Positions 8,494-16,137 of a stretch of 34,492 nt of DNA are shown here, piece by piece. How positions within the stretch are numbered: position 1 is the first letter of the stretch; each line of letters begins with the position of its first letter. The DNA comes from Microcaldota archaeon. GTDB taxonomy: Archaea; Micrarchaeota; Micrarchaeia; Norongarragalinales; Norongarragalinaceae. The position numbers were made by a program, and so were the translations under genes. The stretch spans positions 1 through 34,492 of the forward strand of contig JACRGH010000064.1 in NCBI GenBank assembly GCA_016212375.1, in the 5' to 3' direction. The notes beneath the pieces are model-generated. The model searched no databases. It saw nothing but the letters and a program-made list of their open reading frames with translations, and was not told the origin of the DNA.

Positions 8494-8702
8494 ACTCACA
8501 CACCTCAGGATAATGGCAAAATAAATGAACAATCGGCCGTTCAGGTAAGACCTGGCGGCTTAGCATATATTTGCGGAATTTCTTCTGGAAAGGCGGCCTT
8601 AAAAAGGTTTCAAGGCGGTCAAAATGCGCCCGGGTTGGTTTGGCAGTGGGTCGGAATGGTTGCGTTTTTGCCTTGGCTCCTTGTTCCCACGCATCGAAGC
8701 CG

Positions 8703-8709
8703 TTTAAAA
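8703..8709 (+). promoter_or_regulatory. TATA-like box of the membrane-protein gene
   Basis: TTTAAAA is centred about 27 bases before ATG 8733, the classic archaeal leaderless spacing. Confidence 0.5.
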
Positions 8710-8732
8710 CCCGTTTGCCCCAAAAAAGCCAT

Positions 8733-9491
8733 ATGCCTGCAACGCACGCCGACAACGTCCTATCCCATACGGCATCCGCCTACGGCAAAAACGGCAAACT
8801 CATCCTGTTTTTCTCCGTCCCATTCTTGGTCGCGGTTCCGTTATTGTCCCTTTTACCGACGTTTTCCACCCTCGGCGGCATTTTCCTGCGATTCGGCAGC
8901 ATCTCGGGCAACTTGACCCTTCCGGAATTCGCCTTCATCGCCGCCGTTTTCCTGGTTTCTTTGCTTTTGTCCAGTTTCGCCATCGCCGCCATCAACATCG
9001 TCATCCGCTCGCAACGAACGCTGAACCTCATGACCCGGAGCGAAGCGTCCCGCGTGGAGCACGCCACCTTCCGGCTGTTCTTCGTGTTATTGGCGGCAAC
9101 CGTAGTAATCTTGGCCGCCAACTTGCTTTTGCTGGATTTGCACGTGACGGTTTCCGGCAAAGTAGTGCCCATCCAGCCGCTTTTGGGCAGTTTTGTTTCC
9201 CTCATCGTCAGTGCTGCTATTTTGTTCGTGCCGCAAGCCATCGCGGTGGACGATGCCACGGTTCCGCAAGCAATCAACCGTAGCATCTCGTTTGCCACGC
9301 ACAAGCCCAAATACTTCGTGCTGTTCTTGTTAGGCGGCGCTTTGTTGTTGGTCCTCAATGACGCCTTGTTTTTGACCGTTATGCCAAACCAGGCGCGTTT
9401 GGCATCCTTGCTTGTGACGGCCTTTCTGATTGTGCCGTTTTTGGAAGTCGTCAAGACGCAGATTTACTTGAGCAAGTATACGCTGATTTGA
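8733..9491 (+). CDS. Polytopic membrane protein of unknown function
   Basis: The 252-residue product has about six predicted membrane helices. An early pair comes at about 25-50 and 65-95. Two more lie at about 112-135 and 150-172. The last two lie at about 195-215 and 222-245. A cytoplasmic loop of polar and charged residues follows helix two (RSQRTLNLMTRSEASRVEHA). The pattern resembles the archaeal/bacterial DUF4013- or 'glycerophosphoryl diester phosphodiesterase membrane domain'-like proteins, but I cannot confirm a family. The start at 8733 is supported by the TATA-like box; upstream in-frame codons are rich in basic residues and unlikely to be translated. The stop overlaps closely with the next gene (one-base gap). 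Confidence 0.75.
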   Translation: MPATHADNVLSHTASAYGKNGKLILFFSVPFLVAVPLLSLLPTFSTLGGIFLRFGSISGNLTLPEFAFIAAVFLVSLLLSSFAIAAINIVIRSQRTLNLMTRSEASRVEHATFRLFFVLLAATVVILAANLLLLDLHVTVSGKVVPIQPLLGSFVSLIVSAAILFVPQAIAVDDATVPQAINRSISFATHKPKYFVLFLLGGALLLVLNDALFLTVMPNQARLASLLVTAFLIVPFLEVVKTQIYLSKYTLI

Positions 9492-9492
9492 G

Positions 9493-9753
9493 ATGCCCGT
9501 CGAAATCATCCGCGAAAATCTTCTTCCTTACGCCAATATCACCCAAGTGCGTCCGGATGGTCCGGACATCATCATCCATTACGCAAACAAGAGAAACAAA
9601 AAATTCAATCCGGCATCCATTCTGGTTTCCCTTGAGAAACGGGGCTGGATTGGCCATCATACGTCCAATGCCCATAACCTTGGTGGGATTATCCGGATTT
9701 CAATGAAACCGTCTCAAAAAATTCTCGATTCTCTTCTATCCTTTGTGGAATGA
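9493..9753 (+). CDS. Small conserved-looking protein, function unknown
   Basis: The 86-residue product starts one base after the stop of the membrane-protein gene, so translation is probably coupled. It is a compact alpha/beta protein without membrane segments. Segments such as DIIIHYANKRNKK and ILVSLEKRGWIGHH suggest a small mixed fold with basic patches. No family is recognised. It ends 63 bases before topA. Confidence 0.6.
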   Translation: MPVEIIRENLLPYANITQVRPDGPDIIIHYANKRNKKFNPASILVSLEKRGWIGHHTSNAHNLGGIIRISMKPSQKILDSLLSFVE

Positions 9754-9780
9754 GCCGTCTTGGCCCAATCCGACCTCCCG

Positions 9781-9788
9781 TTTTAAAC
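9781..9788 (+). promoter_or_regulatory. TATA-like box before topA
   Basis: TTTTAAAC lies about 32 bases (centre) before the topA ATG at 9817, giving a predicted leader of only a few bases. Confidence 0.4.
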
Positions 9789-9816
9789 GGTTTGGTCTTC
9801 TACATTCTACTCTTCC

Positions 9817-12159
9817 ATGTCCATCCTGGTCATCAGCGAAAAGCCCTCGGCCGCGCGCAAGATTGCCGATGCGCTCAGCGGAGGCAAGGCCAGGACAATG
9901 GGCAAAGGCAAAGTCAAGTACCTGGAGTTTGTCTTGGAAGGACAACCGGTGCGGGTGGCCGCCGCTGTCGGGCATATCTACGGCCTGAAACAGAAGGTAC
10001 CTGGTGGCGCGTATCCGGTTTTTGACATCGAGTGGGCGCCGTCCCATGAAATCCAAAAGGGTTCGGATTACACCAAGGACTACCTTTCGGTTTTGAAAAC
10101 TTTGTGCAAGGAATCGGACGAAGTGGTCAATGCGTGCGACTTGGATACGGAAGGGAGCCTCATCGGGTTCAAAGTCATCCAGTTCAACGCACCTTCCAAA
10201 AAATCCAGCCGCATGAAGTTTTCCACCCTCACCTCCGCCGAATTGAAAAAAGCGTTTGACGCGCGCGGCCCACTGGATGTGTCCATGGCGCAAGCCGGTG
10301 AAGCAAGACACGAATTGGACTGGCTCTGGGGCATCAACGCGTCGCGTGCCTTGATGGCGGCCATCAAGAAAGCCGGCATCTTCCGCATCTTAAGTATTGG
10401 CCGCGTCCAAGGCCCAGCCTTGCATGTGTTGGCCACGCGGGAAAAAGAAATCGCCGCCTTCAAGCCCGAACCGTATTGGCAACTCTTTGCCCGTTTGGGC
10501 GAGGCGGAATTCGAGCACATCCACGGCAAATTCTTCGTACAAGGCGAGGCGGATGCCGCCTTCGGACGGTCATCCAAGGACGGAACCGTGCAAAAAGTCG
10601 AAGCCACTAAGGTGAAGCAAAAACCGCCGTTCCCCTTTGACCTCACGACGTTGCAAATGGAGGCGTACCGATGCTTCAGTTTCTCTCCGACTCAAACGCT
10701 GCAATTCGCGCAGGACCTTTATTCGGAGGCGTGGATCAGTTATCCGCGCACCTCGTCGCAACAGCTACCGGCCCAATTGGGTTTGGACCGCATTGTCATG
10801 CAGATGGCCCAACAGCCCCAATATGCGGCTCTTGCAAACCAATTGGTTGCGGAAAAACGCTTTTTGCCCAATAATGGTCCGAAAGACGACCCGGCCCACC
10901 CCGCCATCCACCCCACCGGTGAGAAACCCGGCCGCATCGGTGTGCCGCAGGCCAAACTGTACGACCTGATTGTCAAGCGGTTTTTGGCAACCTTAGCGCC
11001 GGAAGCAAAACGCATCAAGATGAATGTGGTGCTGCATTTGGGTCAGGAAGACTATGCCGCCCAGGGAGCACGGACGGTGGAGCCGGGCTGGCATGCGTTC
11101 TACGCGCCGTACACCAAAGTCGAGGAAGTTACGCTTCCGGCGCTGACCGAAGGCAATCCGGTAACCGTGGACAACTTGGAAAAAGTCCAAAAGGAAACCC
11201 AACCGCCGAAGCGCTTCACCGCCGCGTCCATCATCAAGGCGCTTGAGGCCAAAAATTTAGGCACCAAAGCCACGCGCGCCTCCATTGTCCAAACCTTGTT
11301 TGACCGCGCCTATCTGACCGGCAAAAGCATCCAGGTCACTCCCCTGGGCTTGCAAGTGGAAACGGCATTGGAAAAAAATGTGCCGGAAATCCTTTCCGAG
11401 GGTATGACGCGCCAGTTCGAGGAAGAAATGGAAGCGATTGAAGGCCAAACGATTACCAAGGAAAAAGTGGTCCAGGATGGCCGCCAAGAGCTTGAAAAGA
11501 TTTTGCTGCAGTTCAAGGACAAGGAAGGCCCCATCGGCCAAGAACTGGTGTCCGCACTAAAACAGACGCAATCGTCTGCCAACGTCTTGGGCCCTTGTAA
11601 AGCCTGCGGCAAATCCTTGGCAATCCGCAAGTCCCAATACGGCTTTTTCGTGGGTTGTACGGGTTATCCGGCGTGCAAGATGTTGTACCCGCTTCCCAAA
11701 GAGGCCCTCATCAAGCCGTTGGGTAAAATCTGCGAGTCCTGCGGAACCCCCCAAGTCTCGGTCCACCGAAAAGGAAAACGCAGTTTCACCATGTGCTTGG
11801 ACCCCAAATGCAAGACGAAAGAGAACTGGGGTCCGAAGCCTGCGGCAATTGGAAGCGGTCCGAGCGAGACCGGCGGCGCCGTTTCGCCGGGGGTACGACC
11901 TTCGGTTGCCTCCACTTCATCAGCTCCGTCCGCTTCGGCATCTGCTTTGGTTTCCACTACGTCCCCATTTACGGCAAAGCGTCCGGTTTCCATTAACGAT
12001 GTGCCGTCGGCGCCTTCCGTTCGGCCACCGACCATGGCGCCTGCTTCGGGTTTGCTCAAACCGGTTTTGAAATCCGCACCTGTAACGAAGCCCAAACGCA
12101 AGCCGCCTGCGAAAAAGCCGACCGATTCGAGCCAGGCGCGCATTGATTACGGCGACTGA
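9817..12159 (+). CDS. topA: DNA topoisomerase I (type IA)
   Basis: Type IA topoisomerases relax negative supercoils by cutting one strand through a tyrosine link. The 780-residue enzyme begins with a Toprim domain: catalytic Glu in SEKPSA (residue 8) and the D-x-D-x-E triad at 108-112. The active-site Tyr is residue 309 in ISYPRT. The TopoIA core contains GRVQGP at about 195-200. Two C-terminal four-cysteine zinc ribbons follow (CKAC...CTGYPAC at about 592-625 and CESC...CLDPKC at about 645-670). The last 100 residues are a low-complexity Ala/Pro/Ser/Thr tail ending in a basic cluster (KPKRKPPAKKP), probably a disordered DNA-binding tail. Length is typical apart from the tail. It has its own TATA-like box. 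Confidence 0.97.
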   Translation: MSILVISEKPSAARKIADALSGGKARTMGKGKVKYLEFVLEGQPVRVAAAVGHIYGLKQKVPGGAYPVFDIEWAPSHEIQKGSDYTKDYLSVLKTLCKESDEVVNACDLDTEGSLIGFKVIQFNAPSKKSSRMKFSTLTSAELKKAFDARGPLDVSMAQAGEARHELDWLWGINASRALMAAIKKAGIFRILSIGRVQGPALHVLATREKEIAAFKPEPYWQLFARLGEAEFEHIHGKFFVQGEADAAFGRSSKDGTVQKVEATKVKQKPPFPFDLTTLQMEAYRCFSFSPTQTLQFAQDLYSEAWISYPRTSSQQLPAQLGLDRIVMQMAQQPQYAALANQLVAEKRFLPNNGPKDDPAHPAIHPTGEKPGRIGVPQAKLYDLIVKRFLATLAPEAKRIKMNVVLHLGQEDYAAQGARTVEPGWHAFYAPYTKVEEVTLPALTEGNPVTVDNLEKVQKETQPPKRFTAASIIKALEAKNLGTKATRASIVQTLFDRAYLTGKSIQVTPLGLQVETALEKNVPEILSEGMTRQFEEEMEAIEGQTITKEKVVQDGRQELEKILLQFKDKEGPIGQELVSALKQTQSSANVLGPCKACGKSLAIRKSQYGFFVGCTGYPACKMLYPLPKEALIKPLGKICESCGTPQVSVHRKGKRSFTMCLDPKCKTKENWGPKPAAIGSGPSETGGAVSPGVRPSVASTSSAPSASASALVSTTSPFTAKRPVSINDVPSAPSVRPPTMAPASGLLKPVLKSAPVTKPKRKPPAKKPTDSSQARIDYGD

Positions 12160-12184
12160 CCACCATTTTTGTTGATTCCTTACT

Positions 12185-12949
12185 ATGAAAATCATCATCG
12201 ATCTCAAAAAGACCGTCCACGAAAACGCCGCCGCGTATTACGACGAGGCGAAAAAGTGGAAGAAAAAAGCGGACGGCGCCAAAATCGCCATTGCCCAAAT
12301 GCAAGGCCGTAGTTTGGCCCGGCGGCAGTTGCAGGTGCCCGTCAAAGCGGCGACCAAAGCACGCAAAACCAAAACCGGATGGTTCGGCGAATACCACCAC
12401 GGCACGACCAAGAACGGCTTCATGGTCGTTTCCGGAAAAAACGCCAAAGACAACGACCAACTGGTCAGCCGGCATTTGAAGGAAGGCGATTTGTTTTTCC
12501 ATGCCGACATCGTCGGCGCCTCGACCACCATTCTCAAAGGTTCGGGCAAAAAGCCGGCCAAAGAGGACTTGGAGCAAGCGGCGCAGATGGCCGCTTGTTA
12601 TTCCCGTGCTTGGAAGCAAAGCTACCACGTCGTCGACGTCTACGCCGTAACGCCCAACCAATTGTCCAAATACAGCCAAGGCGAATACGTGGGCCAAGGC
12701 GCTTTCATCATCCTAGGCGAGCGTCAGTGGTTCAAGAACACGGAATTGAAGCTTTACTTAAAACCTGACCCCGTAGCCAAAACCGTCGCCATCGTTCCGT
12801 TCATCCACTCCGGAAAGCGCGACGACGCCACCTTGGTTCAGCCCGGTTCGGTTCCAAAAGAAACCGCCGTGAAGGCCTTTGCCAAGAAGTGGCACGTACG
12901 CGAGGAAGCGGTGTCCAGCGTGTTGCCGGGCGACGTGGAAACGGTTTGA
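12185..12949 (+). CDS. Stand-alone NFACT-R (DUF814) domain protein
   Basis: NFACT proteins (RqcH, Rqc2/NEMF, FbpA) bind peptidyl-tRNA on split large ribosomal subunits during ribosome quality control. This 254-residue protein starts with a charged helical part (about 1-60) and continues with the NFACT-R domain at about 65-205. The landmarks include W-F-G-E-Y near 66, G-F-M-V-V-S-G-K-N-A-K-D-N around 78-90, then L-F-F-H-A-D and G-A-S-T-T-I-L-K. The NFACT-N and HhH parts of full RqcH are missing. It follows topA by 25 bases on the same strand and may be cotranscribed. Whether it pairs with a separate NFACT-N protein encoded elsewhere is unknown. Confidence 0.85.
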   Translation: MKIIIDLKKTVHENAAAYYDEAKKWKKKADGAKIAIAQMQGRSLARRQLQVPVKAATKARKTKTGWFGEYHHGTTKNGFMVVSGKNAKDNDQLVSRHLKEGDLFFHADIVGASTTILKGSGKKPAKEDLEQAAQMAACYSRAWKQSYHVVDVYAVTPNQLSKYSQGEYVGQGAFIILGERQWFKNTELKLYLKPDPVAKTVAIVPFIHSGKRDDATLVQPGSVPKETAVKAFAKKWHVREEAVSSVLPGDVETV

Positions 12950-13038
12950 ATTACCCGGCTTTGTCTTTTCTGACCTTTTGTTTCGTCTTTTTTTCCATCC
13001 AATGGGCGTATCGGTTGATTTCATGTGGATGGAAATAC

Positions 13039-13066
13039 TTTTATATGTTAAATTTTACTAACATAT
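13039..13066 (+). promoter_or_regulatory. Promoter with a perfect inverted repeat (toxin-antitoxin operator candidate)
   Basis: TTTTATATG (13039-13047) is a TATA-like box centred about 25 bases before ATG 13068. A perfect 8-base inverted repeat, ATATGTTA (13043-13050) and TAACATAT (13059-13066) with an 8-base spacer, starts inside that box and ends two bases before the start codon. A protein bound here would block both TBP and the transcription start. The HTH of the antitoxin encoded next is the obvious candidate. Confidence 0.6.
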
Positions 13067-13067
13067 C

Positions 13068-13685
13068 ATGAAATTTCACGACGTACTCCCGGACTTGTTG
13101 GGCACCAAGGCCAAGGCATGCCTTCTCCAGGCGCTTCTGGTTTTTCCCTCCGCTCAAAAGACCGGCCGCGAGTGGGCTGAAGTGGCCGGGGTCTCGCCCC
13201 CCCAGGCCCAGATGGCCCTCCGTACATTCGAGAACTACCGCATGGTCTCCTGGCGTCCGGCCGGGAAAAGCCGCGTGTGGACCCTCAATGCCAATCACGT
13301 CTTCGTTTTGGCACTTTCGGAATTGCTGGATGTTCGTTTGGACTTTCAAACGGCCTTCACTGACGGATTGCGGAGCAAGCTTGACGCCAAGACGTTTTCC
13401 AAAATCCAGGAAATCACCCTTTACGGTTCCGTGGCACGAAATCAGGATGGACACGGCAGTGATATCGACGTTTTTTTGGCCGTTTCCGACCCGGATGTGG
13501 CCGAAACCGTCCGCCAGGCCTGTTTGGGCGTGTCGGTCGACTTCCTGGATCGGTTCGGCAAAGTCGTCATGCCGTTGGTTTGGTCCAAAAAGGATTTCAC
13601 CGATACGAACCCCGGTTTATTGAAGAACATCCGCCACGACGGCATCACGTTCTACGGAGGCGCCCTGCATGCAACAAACCGTTGA
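13068..13685 (+). CDS. HTH-fused minimal nucleotidyltransferase (MNT-type antitoxin)
   Basis: The 205-residue protein has an N-terminal winged-helix region (about 10-75, with REWAEVAGVSPPQAQMALR) and a C-terminal DNA polymerase beta-like nucleotidyltransferase domain. The catalytic landmarks are G-S at 120-121, then D132 and D134 in GSDIDVF, and a third acidic residue at D158. In HEPN/MNT systems the MNT partner neutralises the HEPN RNase, in studied cases by AMPylating a tyrosine; here the active residues are intact. The fused HTH suggests it also represses its own promoter. The stop overlaps the HEPN start by 17 bases, which couples their translation. Confidence 0.88.
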   Translation: MKFHDVLPDLLGTKAKACLLQALLVFPSAQKTGREWAEVAGVSPPQAQMALRTFENYRMVSWRPAGKSRVWTLNANHVFVLALSELLDVRLDFQTAFTDGLRSKLDAKTFSKIQEITLYGSVARNQDGHGSDIDVFLAVSDPDVAETVRQACLGVSVDFLDRFGKVVMPLVWSKKDFTDTNPGLLKNIRHDGITFYGGALHATNR

Positions 13686-14073
13686 AATCGAAAAACGCCA
13701 TTATGCGGACTATCTCAAAAAAGCCGAGGAGTTCTTCCAAGGCCTCAAGGAAGCCGTCCAGGCCGGCCGCTGGAACGCCGTGGGCCTCAATGCCATCCAT
13801 TGCGTGATTTCAGCGTCTGATGCAATGACGACCTATCACTTACAACAACGATCCGCGTCGGACCGTCATCAGGACGCCGCCTATTTGTTAAAAAAACTCC
13901 CCCTTCCGGGTGCTATGGAAAAAACTAAGCAGTTCCTGGACGTGTTGAATTTGAAGAACAAAATCGAGTACCAATACACACTGGTTTCTGAAAAAGAAGC
14001 CCTTCAGTTGGCCAAACAAGCCGAACGATTCTATTCATGGGCCAAGGAAAACCTCCCGCGGTCAAAGGATTGA
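13669..14073 (+). CDS. HEPN-domain protein (putative RNase toxin)
   Basis: The 134-residue helical protein carries the HEPN-like pattern: ASDAM-x-x-Y in the second helix, then RSASDRH at about 62-68, close to the R-x(4-6)-H motif that forms the RNase site in HEPN dimers, then Lys/Asn and Tyr (NLKNKIEYQY) and an AERFYSWA helix. HEPN proteins paired with MNT proteins act as toxins that cut tRNA or mRNA. The start at 13669 lies inside the end of the MNT gene. The precise R-x-H spacing is slightly unusual, so activity needs testing. Family assignment is otherwise good. Confidence 0.82.
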   Translation: MQQTVEIEKRHYADYLKKAEEFFQGLKEAVQAGRWNAVGLNAIHCVISASDAMTTYHLQQRSASDRHQDAAYLLKKLPLPGAMEKTKQFLDVLNLKNKIEYQYTLVSEKEALQLAKQAERFYSWAKENLPRSKD

Positions 14074-14110
14074 ATACCCAATTGCATGGACTTGAATTTT
14101 TGGCGTTCAC

Positions 14111-14413
14111 ATGGATTTTTCAACGCAGTTCCGCCGGGCCGCTTTGTACCTGGTAGCCGGCACGCGCGGCGGGCCCATGCGTTTGCGGGTCATGCGGCTG
14201 ATCCTGCACCGGCCTTCCAACGCCCATCAGGTATCCATCGCGTTGGGCGTGGACTACACGACCGCGGTGCATCATCTGGAAAAACTGCTCAAGGCCCGTT
14301 GGATCAGCCGCGATGCCAAGCGGTACGGCGAGTTGTATTTCTCGGCCCTTTCGCCGGAGCAAGTGCGCGTCTTGGACGAATTCGTCCCCCCTAACCCGTT
14401 GAATCCGGGATGA
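14111..14413 (+). CDS. Winged-helix (ArsR-like) transcriptional regulator
   Basis: The 100-residue protein is a compact winged helix. TRGGPMRLRVMRLILHRPSNAHQ forms the first helices, VSIALGVDYTTAVHHLEKLLKARWI forms the recognition helix and turn, and a short wing (YGELYFSAL) follows. This is the archaeal type in which NA-x-Q-hydrophobic and VDY-T-x-x-x-HH-L are conserved. It lacks obvious metal-binding cysteines. The gene stands 37 bases after the HEPN gene and is followed 43 bases later by a small membrane protein, a pairing seen in other archaea where the regulator is thought to control its membrane neighbour. Confidence 0.82.
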   Translation: MDFSTQFRRAALYLVAGTRGGPMRLRVMRLILHRPSNAHQVSIALGVDYTTAVHHLEKLLKARWISRDAKRYGELYFSALSPEQVRVLDEFVPPNPLNPG

Positions 14414-14427
14414 ATTTGGGAAAAACC

Positions 14428-14434
14428 TTTAAAA
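14428..14434 (+). promoter_or_regulatory. TATA-like box of the small membrane-protein gene
   Basis: TTTAAAA is centred 26 bases before ATG 14457, preceded by a purine-rich stretch (GGGAAAAACC) that fits a BRE element. A leaderless transcript is expected. Confidence 0.5.
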
Positions 14435-14456
14435 CCCAAAACGTCCGACCAACCGC

Positions 14457-14732
14457 ATGGAACTTGCTATTCTTCTGGAAGCGGTCAATTTGGTCTTATT
14501 GTCGGTCCTTTTGTATGTCTATGTCGGCAACTACCGCACCATCCGGACGGGCTTTGGCTTGGGTCTGGTCGTTTTCGCCGCAATGCTTGCCGTCCAGAAT
14601 GCACTGGCATTGTATTTTCATGTCATGATGGTGGACTACTACTCGGCGGCCGTCATGGGACACGCCTTATGGCTGGATGCCGCGCAATCGGCAGCCCTGT
14701 TGGTTTTGGCTTGGAAGACGTGGACGGAATAA
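14457..14732 (+). CDS. Small three-helix membrane protein
   Basis: The 91-residue product is almost entirely hydrophobic, with three predicted membrane helices at about 4-24, 32-55 and 65-87. A polar turn (YRTIRTG) follows the first helix and a His-containing segment (YFHVMMVDYYSA) follows the second. No family is recognised. Adjacent regulators of the ArsR-like archaeal type often accompany such proteins. It has its own promoter (TTTAAAA upstream). Confidence 0.7.
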   Translation: MELAILLEAVNLVLLSVLLYVYVGNYRTIRTGFGLGLVVFAAMLAVQNALALYFHVMMVDYYSAAVMGHALWLDAAQSAALLVLAWKTWTE

Positions 14733-14778
14733 AAAAAACGGATGAAGCGATTTGAAATTTATGCAAAGGTGGTTTTGA

Positions 14779-15342
14779 ATGATGAAGCATTTGGTTTTCG
14801 TTGCATTGGCCGCCGTTTTGTTGTTGGGCTGCACGCAGGTCCAGACGCAGCCGGGAGCCGGGAGTGTCCCCACTCAAAAAAATGCAGTTGCGGCCCCATC
14901 GGATGCCATGAAAAAGGATGCATCCGCTCCTGTCGCAAGCCCGGTTGCCACGGATGGTCTGACCGGAACGCCGTCAAGTCCTGCCATGGGCCAAAAAGCG
15001 GTTTACGTACCTTTCACCCAAGCCTCCTACGACGCGGCGCGAACGGCTGGCAAGTTGATTTTCCTGGAGTTCTACGCCAATTGGTGTCCCACGTGCAAGC
15101 AACAGGAGCCCCAAATCGAAGCCGCTTTCCAAAAAGGAATTCCGGCCAACGTGGCCGGGTACCGGGTCAATTACAATGACGATGAAACGGACGAAAACGA
15201 GAAGAATTTGGCACGTCAATTCGGCGTGTCGTACCAGCACACCCATGTGATCTTGGACGGAGCCGGTTCGGTGAAAACCAAATCCTTGGAGTTTTGGTCG
15301 TCCGACATGGTTGCGCAAGAAATCCAAAAGGTGGCCGGCTGA
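14779..15342 (+). CDS. Thioredoxin-like lipoprotein
   Basis: The 187-residue product has a lipoprotein-type signal: a hydrophobic helix at 4-17 ending in LLLGC with the lipidation Cys at 18. A Ser/Pro/Ala-rich linker runs from about 19 to 70, followed by a thioredoxin fold with redox motif W-C-P-T-C at 102-106 (Cys 103 and 106). It should therefore act outside the membrane as a disulfide reductase or a dedicated reductant. The start is the first of two adjacent ATGs (14779), with AGGTGG seven bases upstream. It is followed by ccdA-like and DipZ-like genes on the same strand, which form a transmembrane thiol-relay set. Confidence 0.88.
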   Translation: MMKHLVFVALAAVLLLGCTQVQTQPGAGSVPTQKNAVAAPSDAMKKDASAPVASPVATDGLTGTPSSPAMGQKAVYVPFTQASYDAARTAGKLIFLEFYANWCPTCKQQEPQIEAAFQKGIPANVAGYRVNYNDDETDENEKNLARQFGVSYQHTHVILDGAGSVKTKSLEFWSSDMVAQEIQKVAG

Positions 15343-15387
15343 CATGGCGGAAGATGCGTTTTTAGGACTTGCACGGGTGGCCGGTTG

Positions 15388-16104
15388 ATGGCCGAGATCA
15401 CCCTTTGGTTGGCATTGGCTGCCGGCCTGTTTTCCTTTTTGAGCCCCTGCGTGCTACCGCTGATTCCAGCTTTTTTGACGTATTTGGCCGGCACGTCGGG
15501 CACCGAGGCGCATCATGATCCAACGAAGGCCCGTGCCGCCATATTTCTTTCCAGCGTCTTTTTCGTCCTAGGCTTTTCCGTGGTCTTTTCCATCTTGGGC
15601 GTTTTATTGCAGGGCGTCCTGTCCAACATCGCGTACGACCTGCGCACCTATTTGGGATACGTGGGCGGTCTTTTCATCATCTTTTTCGGCCTGCTTCTGA
15701 CGGGTATCATCAAAGTCGATTTTCTCCAAAAGGAGCATAAATTCGGCGTCAAAAAAACCAAGTACCAGTATCTGACGTCCTTTTTGTTCGGTGCCGCCTT
15801 TGCCGTGGGATGGACCCCCTGTGTCGGTGCCGTGTTGGGCGGCGTTTTGACCTTGGCCGTGACCCAACCCACATCGGCCTTGCCGTTGATGTTGGCCTAT
15901 TCTTTGGGTCTGGGCATTCCGTTTTTACTTGCAGGCCTTTTCCTCAGCCGCCTGACCGGTCTGATCCAACGGATTTCGCCCTGGCTCCAAACCCTCAACA
16001 TCGTCTTCGGCATCCTGTTGATTATTTTGGGTATTTTGGTGTTCACCAACACGTTGAGCGCGGTGGCGAACTTTTTCCCGGTGGGCAATCTGATTGGTGG
16101 CTGA
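15388..16104 (+). CDS. ccdA: CcdA/DsbD-type transmembrane thiol carrier
   Basis: CcdA carries reducing equivalents from cytoplasmic thioredoxin to the outside of the membrane. The 238-residue protein has six predicted helices and the two defining cysteines: F-L-S-P-C-V-L-P-L in helix one (Cys 21) and G-W-T-P-C-V-G in helix four. Both fall in the Pro-Cys context typical of the family. The start is ATG 15388, with GGTGG seven bases upstream; a TTG immediately before it is not needed. The gene lies between two extracytoplasmic thioredoxin-like proteins, its probable partners. Confidence 0.92.
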   Translation: MAEITLWLALAAGLFSFLSPCVLPLIPAFLTYLAGTSGTEAHHDPTKARAAIFLSSVFFVLGFSVVFSILGVLLQGVLSNIAYDLRTYLGYVGGLFIIFFGLLLTGIIKVDFLQKEHKFGVKKTKYQYLTSFLFGAAFAVGWTPCVGAVLGGVLTLAVTQPTSALPLMLAYSLGLGIPFLLAGLFLSRLTGLIQRISPWLQTLNIVFGILLIILGILVFTNTLSAVANFFPVGNLIGG

Positions 16105-16137
16105 AAGGCATAAGTTGATGTTGAGGTTTGAGCTTTC

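Noticed and set aside
11664-12143. A 159-codon minus-strand frame opposite the topoisomerase tail
   Set aside because: It mirrors the low-complexity tail; topA motifs and the continuous frame show the plus strand is coding.
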